The notes under the pieces are model-generated. The model did not search any database. It saw only the letters and a program-made list of their open reading frames with translations, and was not told the DNA's origin. From Glomus cerebriforme (lineage: Eukaryota > Glomeromycota > Glomeromycetes > Glomerales > Glomeraceae), in contig QKYT01000215.1 in the NCBI GenBank assembly GCA_003550305.1, positions 77,448-141,447 of the forward strand: 64,000 nt of DNA. The letters are read 5' to 3'. Below are positions 1-11,029 of the stretch, piece after piece. A program made the position numbers and the translations under genes. Position 1 is the stretch's first letter. Every line of letters starts with the position of its first letter.

Positions 1-125
1 GGATAATATCTGGATATCCGGATAAATTATGAATCCGGATAATATCCGGATATTATCCGAATAAATTAGACAGATATCCGGATTGGACGGATAAATGTAA
101 ATCAGATATCCGGATAGTCAGATCC
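1..125. repeat. Short repeats of an ATCCGGATA core
   Basis: The stretch is built from overlapping copies of a self-complementary core (atccggat / gatatccgga) spaced roughly 18-25 bases apart, with AT-rich spacers such as ataaatta. Each core is a palindrome, so the array can fold on itself. It runs off the left edge, so its full size is unknown, and it abuts the 111-bp tandem array to its right. No coding potential is apparent: the minus-strand frame that crosses it is simply an extension of the neighbouring repeat. Confidence 0.6.
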
Positions 126-672
126 AAACTCTGAGTAATATTTCTTTTAATATTAAAAGAAATATTCTCCCTTTTCAACTTACATTTCAAGTCCAGTTTG
201 CCCAAGAAGTCTGGTAATCTAAAAAAAATAGAGAAAGAAATGTTAGTAATGTTTTTTTTTAATATTAAAAGAAACATTCCCCCTTTCCAACTTACATTTC
301 AAGTCCAGTTCGTTCAAGGAGTCTGGTAACCTAAAAAAAATAGAGAAAGAAATGTTAGTAATGTTTCTTTTAATATTAAAAAAAATATTTCTTCTTTTCA
401 ACTTACATTCCAAGTCCAGTTCACCTAAGGAGTCCGGTAACCTAAAAAAAATAGAAAAAGAAACATTAGTAATGTTTCTTTTAATATTAAAAAAAACATT
501 CTCCCTTTCCAATTTACATTCTAAGTCCAGTTCGCCCAAGGAGTCCAGTAACCTAAAAAAAATAGAGAAAGAAATGTTAGTAACATTTCTTTAATATTAA
601 AAAAAGTCTCTCTCTCTTTCAATTTACATTCAAGTTGCCTAAGGAGTCTGATAACCTAAAAAAAAAGAGAAA
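125..672 (-). repeat. 111-bp tandem array, each unit a 35-nt exon plus a 76-nt intron
   Basis: Just under five units with period 112, 111, 111 and 103 bases (measured from the A8 run at 221, 333, 444, 555 and 658). On the minus strand each of the first four units reads T-rich tract, TTTTAG, a 35-nt block, then GTAAGT or GTAAAT. The blocks lie at 184-218, 296-330, 407-441 and 518-552, and the intervening 76-77 nt contain a TACTAAC-type branch sequence. Each intron also has a near-palindrome centred on AATATT. Unspliced, the minus strand is open across most of the array because 111 is a multiple of three. Whether it is transcribed is unknown; a coding tandem repeat without splicing is the main alternative. 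Confidence 0.7.
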
Positions 673-714
673 AAAATATAAAAAAAAAATTTAATAATTA
701 ATTATTTATCAAAT

Positions 715-960
715 GATTATCAAAATGCTGAAACTGTATGTATGTTATATGATATACTACGCCAAAATGCTAAAATAGTTTTGGCAGTTTCAGCATTTCA
801 GGTGATTTTGTAAAACTAGTTTCAGCAGTTTTGCATATGCCATTCCACTGAAACCCTCTAGTTTCGGCAAGCAACTTTACCTATTATAAATGCTAAAACT
901 GCTAAAACTTTGCTAAAACTATAATAAAGCTATAGTAAAATTTTGCTGAAACTAATTATA
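715..960. repeat. Cluster of direct and inverted copies of TGCTGAAACT
   Basis: About ten variants of tgctgaaact or tgctaaaact occur in both orientations within 250 bases. For example, aaaatgctgaaactg near 722 pairs with cagtttcagcatttca near 787, giving a strong potential hairpin. It resembles a degenerate foldback or miniature inverted-repeat element, but I could not fix clear ends or a target duplication. Confidence 0.4.
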
Positions 961-1099
961 GAATTTTGAGAAGGTTTAGACAGGCAACTATAATATTAAG
1001 CTATTTTCTTTCTGTATTTTTCTGTACAGAATCAAAATATGCTTCAGTAAGATTGTCCAAACTAGTTTTGCTAGAAATTTTAGATGCACTTGTACTACG

Positions 1100-1860
1100 T
1101 TATATTAATGTAACAAACTTTTGTAATAATAGAAGAAAAGTTGGCCCACTTAGTGCTTCAGATCTTTGGTTCAATACATGATAAGAAATTGGCGAAACTA
1201 TTTTTTGCCTGGCATTAGAAATATAAGCTGACATAGTATTTTTTGCTATGATTGATTTAACTTGCATATATGTTTCATAGCTAGTTGAATGACAATCATT
1301 ATCATATGATACCAATACTAATTTATCCTTCTCAGAATGAGAAAGAGATTAAGATTGAAATGCAAGTTCTAGTTAGAGATGCTTAATTTTACCTCTTCTT
1401 GTAATATATATTGTTTATATTGCCAGATGTTAAATTCTCTTTTATCAATAGATTGAAGAACTTCTTTTCTTCTTGCATGTTTATTTGAAATAGTATTTTC
1501 AGAAATACATCTCTTTAAGTGGCTATCTTAATAGAGATGAGAGTTATAACCATTTTCAGATATGAAAATTAAGGAGTCATATATACTACAATATATATAA
1601 TTAGTTAGTCAAGTATGAACTTTATCACTTTTATATAACTTTCCATTCATTATAATATATCCATTTTTAGAAAGGATTCCTGAATTCTTTTCAAGTATTT
1701 TCCTAAATGGATTACAAATACGAGAGCATCATATTTCTGGTGTTTCATGATTACATCTTTTTGTTAAAGGACATATTGCATCCTATATTCTTCAAAGTTT
1801 ATATCACTATAGCTTACTTCAAATATCTTAGAATAGGCTTTTCCATTTAAATCTATATTA
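1100..1860 (-). pseudogene. Decayed multi-exon gene with a Cys/His-rich segment
   Basis: Reading on the minus strand from about 1860, a coding-like frame is followed by a frameshift near 1780, a CPLTKRCNHE segment, then spaced cysteines. In-frame stops fall near 1730, 1610 and 1530. A well-formed intron lies at 1328-1392: GTAAAA donor, CTGAGAAG acceptor, phase 0, joining IWQYKQYILQEE to DKLVLVSYDND. The final frame is open to 1100. The Cys/His spacing suggests a zinc-binding module, but I do not recognise the family. The continuous frame across the intron argues for a real former gene, and the stops and frameshift argue that it is dead. Confidence 0.5.
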
Positions 1861-2369
1861 TAAGCATTTTGGTAGATTATAATGATTTTATTAATTTTAT
1901 AGTATTTTTATTAATTTTAGCTGATTTAGCAATATTATACTCTAATAAATATTAGATTCATTTTTATTCAATTACAAGCATATTAGGATTTATATAGGGT
2001 CATATCTTGGCTATGCTAATTTTATATTTACATGCATATACACAGCGCCTTGGTTAAATCAGTCTGTGACATGACATATATCATATCACCCTAGCTTCCA
2101 GTCAGTTCTCAGCACTTCCCTGACATGCTGAGTTGTTTTTCAAAATTACAAGATGATTGGCTAATCAGATTTCAGATTTTTTCTTTAGCTGGGCTCATCA
2201 GAAGAATGAAATAAATCATGTGGCAGTGTTTTTTCATTAGCAACAATCAAAAAAATTCATTATCATTCCAATGCATTATATAGACACCACACCCAAATTT
2301 ATGTAAAAAGTAAATGCAGGCGAAACTTTATTAATATTTATGAATATAACAGATATGTGCGATCACAAC
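1861..2369. other. Intergenic AT-rich DNA
   Basis: No frame of meaningful length and no obvious repeat structure. A slightly GC-richer patch at about 2040-2160 has no coding or RNA signal that I can identify. It ends where the left terminal repeat of the nested element begins. Confidence 0.5.
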
Positions 2370-2474
2370 CACTGGTTAAAAACTGATCTATCTTACAGAT
2401 ATCTTACAGATATCTTATAAATATCGGGTACCTAAAATGCAGAAAATCTGCTATACATCGGGTACCCAATATGT

Positions 2475-3229
2475 GGGACCCATTCACTTACCTGACAATT
2501 ATTTCCCGACAGTCATTTCACTGACAGTCATTTTTCTGACAGGGTCATTTCACTAACAATCATTTCACCGACAGTCATTTTCCTGACATGATCATTTCCC
2601 CAACAATCATTTTCCTGATACAAAAAAATTATTTTATCCAAGAAAATGGTAAATGCTTCATTCTATAATATTAATACTTAATTTTCTGGGTGGCAGGTTA
2701 GACATTTCTAAATCTTATTAGTAGTTTGTGAAAAACTCGTAGAACTTATCTCCAACAAATATGTGAAATTTTGTTTTGTTTTTTATAAATAAAGTTTATT
2801 AGTGTTTAAAAAAAAAATATTATTATTATTATTAACACTTAATTTATTGTATACTTTTTTATTTATTCTCAAGAAAAATAAGATAAAATATACATTTAAT
2901 TTTTAACATTTTTTTTATTACACTAAGATTTTTAATCCTTTCAATAAATAAAAAAAATTAATAATTATTTTTATTTTTATTTTTATCTTTATTTTTATAT
3001 TAGCAAGAACTATCTACATGTACATCTAATATTAAGGGACATAAAAGTTCCTATTGGGATCAGATTATGATGTTAGAAAACTTCCCTAAGAGTCATCTTG
3101 CCTAAACTAGAAATGAAACTATATTTATCAGGGAAATGATTGTTGGGAAAATGATCCTGTCAGGGAAATGACTGTCAGTCAAATGACTGTCAGGGAAATA
3201 ATTGTCAGGGAAATGACCCAGACCCCCAA
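2475..3229. mobile_element. Nested element with ends made of (a)tttcactgacagtc repeats
   Basis: The left end (2475-2625) has about eight short copies of tcatttcactgacag and variants; the right end (3126-3229) has the same motif in the opposite orientation (ctgtcagggaaatgac). The outermost bases are also complementary (gggaccc... and ...gacccagaccccc). The centre is low-complexity A/T sequence with no gene. The same motif terminates a second, shorter element at 16665-16935, so this is a dispersed family. Confidence 0.6.
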
Positions 3230-3238
3230 TATATATAT

Positions 3239-3572
3239 TATAGAATTAAAAAATACAATTTATTAATTATCTCGCTATCCAGTGATCATAAAAAGATAAA
3301 ATATAGCTCATTCGATTCGCCTCACTGAGACGTATCGAATGGTACTAATTTCGCATTTCTAGGTGTGATAGATGCTGAGATATTTGATAAATCGGTATTT
3401 TTTGTTTGTTTTTTTACAATTTATCAAATATCTCAGCATCTATCATACCTAAAAATGCGAAATTAGTACCATTCGATACGTCTCAGTGAGGCGAATCGAA
3501 TGAGCTATATTTCATCATTTTATGATTACTGGATAGCGAGATAATTAATAAATTGTATTTTTTAATTCTATA
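3239..3572. repeat. 334-bp near-perfect palindrome
   Basis: The left arm (3239-3392) and right arm (3418-3572) are reverse complements over about 153 bases with only a few differences, separated by a T-rich loop of about 25 bases. The arms include ttcgattcgcctcactgag and its complement. Such a structure can extrude a cruciform or give a long hairpin RNA. No frame is encoded. It is probably a foldback transposon in its own right, nested beside the 2475-3229 element. Confidence 0.85.
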
Positions 3573-3844
3573 GTATACATGTTAGGTATCCGATGTATAG
3601 CAGATTTTCTGCATTTTGGGTATCTAATATTTACAAGATATCTGTAAGATATCTGTAAAATAGATCAGTTTTTGACCAGTGAACATCATATGCATAGAAA
3701 AGTAAATTATTTCATAAGTCTGTTATCCAGATGTAAAATTAAAGATATTAACCCAATATTACTATAAAAAATTATGCAATAACCTATTGAAACCAGAATT
3801 TGTAAAAGACAATTGCATTAGTGAAAACATCATATAACTACAAT

Positions 3845-5594
3845 TTATATGGACATTTTAATTGGTAAAAACTTGACACCATTAGTCAAACGTTGGTGGT
3901 CTTTATTTAAGGCACTGTAAAATGATGCTATATTTTTTCTTATTTGCTCCTTCCAGGATAGAATTGATTTTACACCCACTACCAATTTTAAAAATCCTTT
4001 TACAGTCTTTGAGATCTCTGTGTGCTGAAGGTCCATTATTATTATAGTATCTTTAAAAAGATACTTGGATGCAGAGATCTTAAGTCAGAATCCATTTAAC
4101 TGGAGGCTATATGTTTCTATATCAGTAATATTGGCCTTGGAGTTGGATGGCAATGCAAAGAATAGAGCTGTAAGAATTACTTTAGAGCAAAACTCCAACT
4201 TTTGTAGATCGCCCATTCTTTTGTTATATGTGTTTAAAACTCTGTCTTCTTGAGCTATTATTTCAGTGTCCAAAGATTTAAGAAATCCTTTTTTATCAAG
4301 TTTAGGGCACTTCGGTTGGCAATATTCAACACTTTTTTAAGCTTTTCATATGATCTAGATGCCAGCTTACCACAGCTTAATTTTAAATCTTCTCTCCCAA
4401 GAAATGCATTTCTGAGCAATGGGGTCCAAATATAAGTACTAAATTCATACTTGGACATGGGTTGAAGTAATATATCATTTTTGTATAATAAATAAAAATG
4501 GTCAAAAAGGTTCCTTACGTAGATAAGATCATTTGATGCCTCTGACCTTTTGATTGGGTTCTCATCCAAACATTTCACCAGAAATTCCAAATCTCCTATC
4601 TTCTTGAATTTTTCCAAGAAATGTAATGCTTCTATATCACAATCTATCACGAATTTGTCAATGTATCATCCATTAGCAAAATAGACAGCATCAATTTCGT
4701 GATCTTAAACTTGATCTGTGATAAATTTTTTGAAATTTGGAGATAAAAATTTTTAAAACACAGTTGTTGTCATGAATATTGATAATATTAATGGAAAGGG
4801 GGACTTTTTGCGAAATCATTTTTCTTCATTGTTGATCAGGCAAAATCCAGTATATCAGCACCATTGTATATCAACCTATCTTTTAGTAGAACACATGTTT
4901 GGTAAGTTTTCAATACTTCGTCTGCAATGTTACGGTTGATATATTTTCTGGAGTTCTTTAGTTTTTGTTCTTTACTAATATAAGAGATGCTTGAGTTGAT
5001 TATCTTAGTTGTATTTATTTTGGACTCTGTAAATGACTGTTATGAAGTCTTGAAGTTTGTAAAAGTTAAGGAGATTTTTTCATCACTTGAATCACTGTAA
5101 GCTAATTCTGTTTCTGGTTCACTAGTAGTTAATAGACTGAATTGACATTCAGAAGTTCGCTGTTGAGCCTGAGACTGCAAATCATATGAGATATCACTTG
5201 GAATGGGTTTTGCCTCCTCATTAATTTTATTTGTTTTGATCTTCTTCTGCACTCTCTGATCTGGATCAAATTCTATATCTGAATATTCTTTATATTCTCA
5301 TCTTGCTATTTGATGAACATCATGTCTTCCCCTTTTCTATCATAACGAATTCAACAAGGACTAAATAAGGAACTGTTAAGAAGTATAAGAGATAAATTTG
5401 AATAAATCACTCGCCTTAGTGATTTTCAATTCCAATTCGACTACATCAGCCTCCACAAGTAACAATGAGATTTGTTTCTTCTTTTTCCAAATTTTACAAT
5501 TACTTTTCTGTATGGATATAAATGTATAAAAAGTTAGTTTAACAACACACTTTTGAAATATTGGATGAAGTTCACAAAATGCCATAATGCTCAC
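3845..5594 (-). pseudogene. Decayed member of a dispersed gene family
   Basis: A chain of minus-strand frames forms one former protein. In order: an acidic/serine-rich N-terminal part (5252-5040, with SSDEKISLTF), a middle part around KNSRKYINRNIADEVLKTY (near 4960-4890), a central part beginning near 4720 and open from 4650 to 4258 (WTPLLRNAFLGREDLK), then, after a frameshift near 4270, AQEDRVLNTYNKRMG, and finally 4036-3845. Stops interrupt it near 5300, 5040, 4830, 4790, 4705 and 4666. Including 5594-5376 is less certain. From memory it resembles a Glomeromycotina-specific dispersed family of unknown function; no domain is recognised. Confidence 0.55.
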
Positions 5595-6240
5595 TCAATA
5601 ACATTTCTATGTCTTTACACTCGGTAATAACCGTTAGTTTTTGCACTCAGAAAAACCTTCTCAACACTCAGTTGCCAGATTAACTATCAAGTACGCTGGT
5701 ACAACAAAATTTGTGAAGTCAAAAAAAAAACTATACCTCCCTTCAATTCGTTTTGCTAATGACAAGCTATTTTATAAATAGAATAGATTTCATTATACAT
5801 TTGTTTTAAGCATCTTAGCTCGTCACTCAAGGCTAAGTGAGAAGTGAGAAAGACATTTATTAACCTGTGACGAATCCAGTTTCTTAAGCAAGTAAAGTTT
5901 TCAATCTTTTATGCTTCCTCAGGTATTAGGTTCTCAGTCCCAGTAATCTAAACAGCAAAAGGTTTGTTTTCTCATTATTCTGTTAAAAATAAAAAGTAAA
6001 GTAACAGACCTACTTGGGTGTTTTAGCTTTGAGCGTTCTTCTTCTGACATATATAACATATCAAAATATTTGTGAATAAGAAAAAATTTTTTTTGATAGC
6101 GACATGACTGAAGGGTAGAAATGCATGACCTAAATGTGTAACAGATTACGCCAATTATATTGCTTAGAGTATGCAGCGTAACTAACTGTAATCGTTAATT
6201 AAAATGACTGTCCCAAAAATTTTTTTAAAAAAATTTTGTA
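5595..6240. other. Intergenic DNA
   Basis: No gene or RNA recognised. A short palindromic A/T block (aaaaatttttttaaaaaaattttt) lies near its right edge, next to the T-rich repeat. Confidence 0.45.
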
Positions 6241-6244
6241 TGAA

Positions 6245-6540
6245 ATGTTTCGCTGGTTTCTTTTGACTTGTTTTTTTCATTTTAATGCCTATTTTTTTTG
6301 TTTATTTCTGTTTTTTTTCTTCAAATGTTCATTTTTTTTTGTTATTTTTTTTTGTTGTTTTTAATTTTTAATGTTTTTTATAATAATTTTTTCGTCTTTA
6401 ATATTTTTTTTATAATAAATTTTTCGTCTTTAATGTTTTTTTTTATAAAATAATTTTTTTCATCTTTAATGGTTTTTTTATAATATTAATTTTTTTTGTC
6501 ATTAATATATTTTTTTTTATAGATAAATTTAATTGTAACA
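6245..6540. repeat. T-rich degenerate tandem repeat
   Basis: At least four imperfect copies of a 40-45-base unit built around cgtctttaatgtttttttt and ataataatttttt. The strand is strikingly T-rich with almost no C. It lies immediately upstream of the plus-strand exon-like array at 6662. Confidence 0.6.
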
Positions 6541-6661
6541 TTCTGTTATATGCCTTATTTGTAACAACTTCAGAAAATAGGTTTGGATAATAAATTTTAA
6601 TTTATAAAAATTATTTATTTATTTATAGGATTTTAATTAATCAAGTTAAACATAATAAAAA

Positions 6662-7000
6662 ATGACAGCCTTGAGAATTTTGGTAAGTTAGACTTTTTTG
6701 AAATAGACTTTAAGAAATGTTAGTATAACACACTAATGTTTCTTTTTTTTTTAATTGTAGGGAACAGCCTTGGAAACTTTGAGTGAGTTAGGATTTTCAA
6801 AATGGGTTAAAGAAATGTTAGTATAATATACTAATATATCATTTTGTAAGAAATGATCTTGAGGACTTCAGTAAGTTGAACTTTTTGAAATGGTGGGTTT
6901 TAAGAAACATTAGTATAATATACTAACATTTCTTTTTTTTAATTTTGTAGGGAATGACCTTGGGGATTTTGGATAAGGTTAATTTTTTTGAAATGGCTTC
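6662..7000 (+). repeat. ~95-bp tandem array of 20-22-nt exon-like blocks with full introns
   Basis: Four units. Exon-like blocks end at 6682 and occupy 6761-6782 and 6851-6870, with a fourth starting at 6951. All are variants of ggaacagccttggaaacttt. Between them lie predicted introns of 78, 68 and 80 nt (6683-6760, 6783-6850, 6871-6950) with GTAAGT or GTGAGT donors, TACTAAC-like branch sites, T tracts and TAG or AAG acceptors. Each intron has imperfect inverted arms (aagaaaYRttagt / actaaYRtttctt). The first block starts with an ATG. Transcription is untested. The organisation closely parallels the minus-strand array at 125-672. Confidence 0.6.
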
Positions 7001-7299
7001 TTTTTAGGATAATTTTATAACTTTCTTTGTATAATAGTTTTATCTTCTTTTGGCTATTTGTTTTGATTATTCTTAAATTTATTCTTTTTATTCAAATATT
7101 GCAAATGACATGTTGGCATAGAATCTACATTTATATTCTTATGTTTTATATTTAATAGTGATTCATATTTTTGTTATCAAAAGATCCTGTATCATCTGCA
7201 TGAATAGTTTTGCTTTTTTTTTTTACTAACTTTAATGATTTTCTTATTAGAAGTCAAATGCTTTTTAGATAAGTGAATCTTGAAAGATTTCTGTATTAA
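7001..7299. other. Intergenic DNA beyond the stop of the repeated-exon gene
   Basis: AT-rich; the minus strand shows a weak lysine-rich continuation past the stop at 7300-7302 but no further convincing exon. Confidence 0.4.
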
Positions 7300-9055
7300 T
7301 TAATCATCATCTAATACTTGCTGAACATTTCTTTTCTTTTGCAATTTTTTAGGTTCTACGATTGCTTTCTTAAATTTCTAATTAATATTTAAAATAATGA
7401 AAAAATAGCAAATATTATTAAATATAAAATAAAATAGATAATAATTAATTAAATACATACTTTTTCATGAAATGGTAATTCTTTTTTTGATGATGATGAT
7501 TCTTTTATTGATTCTTTTTCAGAATCATCATCCTTTTTTTACTGAATTTCTTGTAAATGCTGAAACTTTTTTGAGTTTCTAATATAGTATTTATGTAATA
7601 AAAGATTATTAGTAAACTATTAAGATACAGGTATTGATTAATTTGAGCATATACCTTGTTATGAGATGATGATGATGATTCTGTTGATTTTCTTCAAAGT
7701 TATTATACTCACTATCCTTTTCTTCAGTCGAAATTCTTGTGAGAACCAAAGTTTTCTTAGATTTCTAACAATAATAAAAGATTATTAAACTATAAAGATA
7801 TATTAATATTTTAAGATATATACCTTTTTAGAAAGTTCTTAAAGTGATGATGATTCATCTGCTGATTCTTTTTCAGAATTATTATTATTCAAATCTTCAT
7901 CACTATTTTTATTAATATCTGATTGATTTTGAGAACTAACAGATTCATATTAATTAATATTTATGTAAAATAAATACAAATGTTACAAATTTTATTTTAT
8001 TTTAAAATTTTGAGACTTTTTGTGATTCTTTTTATTATATTGTTTTTTTTCACTTTATTTTTATAGTTGCTATTAAATAAAGAGTAAATTAAGTAATAGT
8101 AATACAATGATTACATATATTACCAAAATTATAGTTTAAAAGATATTTACAAGAATTGTGAAATACATATTTATTCATTAATTTAGGAGTTCAATCATTT
8201 ATGTATGGTAATTTTTTTTTTAAACTATTTATTGTACAACATTTTTTTGGATTAGAGATTTCTGTACACTTGTATTGTATGCATAAAAGTTTGTTTGTTT
8301 AACATACAACTTTAATAATTTTATCGATAATCTTTGGATCTTACTTCTTATATATTTTGTTAGTATCAGTATATATTTTGATTAATTCCTAAAGTTTACC
8401 CTAATTGGAAAATTTCAAATTTTATATTACATAAATTATATATTAATAATATATAAATTAAGAAAAATAGTATGAAAATATACTTGGTAATCTAATATTT
8501 TTTGATGTAATATATTGAGGGATTTATATATTTTTATATAACTTTTATTAGGTTTGAAAATTGGTGATTCTTAATTAACTTGATGTGATATATCACATTA
8601 TGATTTTTCTGAATCTTAGAATGTAGATGTCTTTTTTGGATATATTGGAATTGTATAATATTTAATTATTGAAATAATTTTTCAAATAAACAATTTGTAA
8701 AATAATTTATTAATAATAGTACACTTGAAGTTGAGTTTTTTGCATTTGGAGAACTTATAATCTGAGAAGATATAAAGTTTATTTTTACTAATATACTTTA
8801 AAAATTTATATATTAAAAGACCAATACTTCAATACTTACATCATTATTAACTTGGTCTTTATTTTGAAATGCCGAACCTAAAATTTTTGTAACCATTTCT
8901 GCAAAAACGTTAGTTTTTTATAATAAAAAGACAAAATATAAAGTATTTTTAACCATACCAGTATTATTGTTAGTAAGTGACAATAATAAAGTAGCCAAAT
9001 TAGAATTATCACTTAAAATATTTTGTATATTTTCATTTTGGCTTTTTTTATCCAT
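7300..9055 (-). CDS. Multi-exon gene with tandemly repeated Ser/Lys/Glu-rich exons
   Basis: The start at 9055 opens exon 1 (8959-9055). Exon 2 (8840-8898) follows after a GTATGG...TTTGCAG intron and gives an uninterrupted 52-residue start (MDKKSQNENIQNIL...). No signal peptide is apparent. Towards the 3' end lie exons that each begin AAATCTAAG-like and encode K-K-rich starts and acidic/serine tails: part of ~7824-7930, 7655-7764, 7461-7578, and a terminal exon 7300-7377 ending VLDDD-stop. All have clear GTATAT or GTATGT donors and AG acceptors. One repeated exon has an in-frame TAA (near 7840) and another a homopolymer frameshift, so parts are decaying or skipped. Exons between 8840 and 7930 are unresolved. 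Tandem exon organisation is reminiscent of SP7-like mycorrhizal effectors, but the missing signal peptide speaks against that class. Confidence 0.5.
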
Positions 9056-11029
9056 TATTAAAATTTAGAATAAAAGGAAACTTTTGTTTTACATGAGTAA
9101 TCAAAAATTATATGCAATTTTATATAAAATGCATGAGCCCATAAAATATATAAATGCATAATATGAAAATGCTTAGTGCATTACAGTATGCAAATAATGT
9201 TAAAGTTCAAATTGTTAATATTAAATAATAAAAAATTTTTAAGTTTATTCTGTGTAAGAAAAAAATGTTCAGATTCTTAAAACAGAAATAAACATACACA
9301 TTGAATTTATAAATCAATACTATATTAATCTATATAAATGAATTTTTAATGCTGCTGTAAACTAGCTAATATTTTTAATGATATTGCTATAATATAATCA
9401 TAAATTTTACAATTGTTTAAAATTAAACATATATCTATACTGACAACTGTTGTTCATTTGCTTAATAATTCTAATCCCTGATAGAGAATGCAATTTGTAC
9501 AGATTGTTTTATTAGATTTACATTAGTGATTACTTCTAGTCTAAATTACTTTTGATGCTATTGTAAAGAGGTCCACTGATTCGGTCATTGGAAAACTAAG
9601 TTTTGATTTTAATGACCTAATATTTTTTCTATTTCTTCTCTTGTATAATCTAGAGATGACATTACATTATATTTTTTTCTATAAATAATTGTATAATATG
9701 AGGTTTTTTGTATCTGGCTCTAATGATTTTAAAATAAATTCAATATAGGAGCCTTAAGATCATATTGCAGGCTAAATACAGTATGTAGTACTAGTTGAGA
9801 AACTTTTAAATAACAAAATTTTTTTTTTTTGTTTTAGAAGCAGTATTTTCTTATATTTTCACAAATTAGTTCATCTGGGTCTCTAATTCACCATAATTAA
9901 CTAAATATGAAAACTATCTTTTATATTTGAATAATTTTTAATAAAAATTTGGTAAAAAATTTTTTTTACAAAAATGCGAAAAATGTTTCTTAGTTACAGC
10001 TCTTTAGCTAGGGGGTTGTTGTCTACGAGTAGTTTGTCTGGTTTGTTAGGAGTCATGTTGTAAGAAAAGTAAAACTCTGTATCGACTAAATTTACTGTGG
10101 ATGCAATATGTATTTCAGCGGAGAGAGAAAGAGTTTTCCTCCAAATCTAAATTAATTTTGACTATTACTGCTCTCAGACTCACTTTTAATAGAATTATCA
10201 TTAAGTTTAAATAAGGTATAAATGATTGTTGTCTATACATAAAATAATATTTTAATATACTCTCAATTATAATGTTATAAAAAAATGAATAACCCTTAAC
10301 ATTAACAATAAATTACTGTTAATTGTAAATTAATTGATGCCCTTTCAAGTAAGCAATATTTGAAAATTCTATCATTTCTGCATATATCCCAAATTTCCAT
10401 TAAGTCACCTATAAAGAGTTTTTATTATAATTGTTAAATACATATATACTATTAATTATATTAGTTTCGTAATATTTTCTTAAAATATATATATCATATC
10501 TTTAACATTGATAGTAAAAATCATTAATAATTGTTTTTCATTTGTGTTAATTATCCTTTCAAGGTTCATTTTTTTTTATAGAATCAATGGAATCTTTCAA
10601 AATACATGCTAATTTTTTATAATCATGCAATAATGTTTGGATGGAGGAGATTTTGGATAGCCAGTTTCTAAATAAATAGCAACTTGTGAAAATCGCGCGT
10701 ATAAAAGTAATCAATAACTTCAAGTTTTGCATTGTTTACATGCGCAGTTATCATATAATTAACCCTTTTTGCGATTTTAAAAGATCTTTTTCTTGATTCA
10801 CTAGCAAGACTTACTTCTTTACCCTTTAATTTAATTATAATATATTAATAAAATATGTAATAATGTATAGTGAATAAAATATAATGTATTTTTTTTCTTT
10901 GTATAGTGGATATTTTATATAATTCATATAATCATATCAGATATACTATATTATAATACTTTACAAGAAATTAGGTTTGTAAAATTTCTACAACTACATG
11001 GGCTCTTTTATATGAAAAAACAAACAATT
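9056..11029. other. Long AT-rich intergenic stretch
   Basis: Almost 2 kb without a frame I can support on either strand and without a strong tandem or inverted repeat. No tRNA-like or other structured RNA signal was recognised. It contains the upstream region of the gene starting at 9055. Confidence 0.5.

Larger units (their letters stand above)
2370..3681. mobile_element. Composite inverted-repeat element with ~100-bp terminal repeats
   Basis: The ends at about 2370-2468 and 3583-3681 are inverted copies of one ~100-bp sequence with a handful of differences. They contain a repeated ttacagatatc motif and the block atgcagaaaatctgctata. No transposase frame lies inside. Instead the interior holds two further units: an element with GACAGTCATTT-type repeats (2475-3229) and a long palindrome (3239-3572). 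The simplest reading is a non-autonomous foldback or MITE-like element into which other elements have nested. I could not identify a convincing target-site duplication. Confidence 0.65.

Noticed and set aside
2475..3229. Repeated GACAGTCATTT blocks as a possible CRISPR or regulatory array
   Set aside because: The blocks appear inverted at the other end of the same unit and recur at 16665-16935, which fits a transposon family.
2370..3681. LTR retrotransposon
   Set aside because: The terminal repeats are inverted, not direct, and no gag or pol coding sequence is present.
5376..5594. Minus-strand 72-codon frame as a separate gene
   Set aside because: It sits at the 5' end of the decayed family member (3845-5252) and shows no independent start context or motif; included there only tentatively.
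10000..10200. Possible tRNA or structured RNA in a GC-richer patch
   Set aside because: No cloverleaf, no T-arm consensus (GGTTCGAATCC-like) and no internal promoter boxes could be found.
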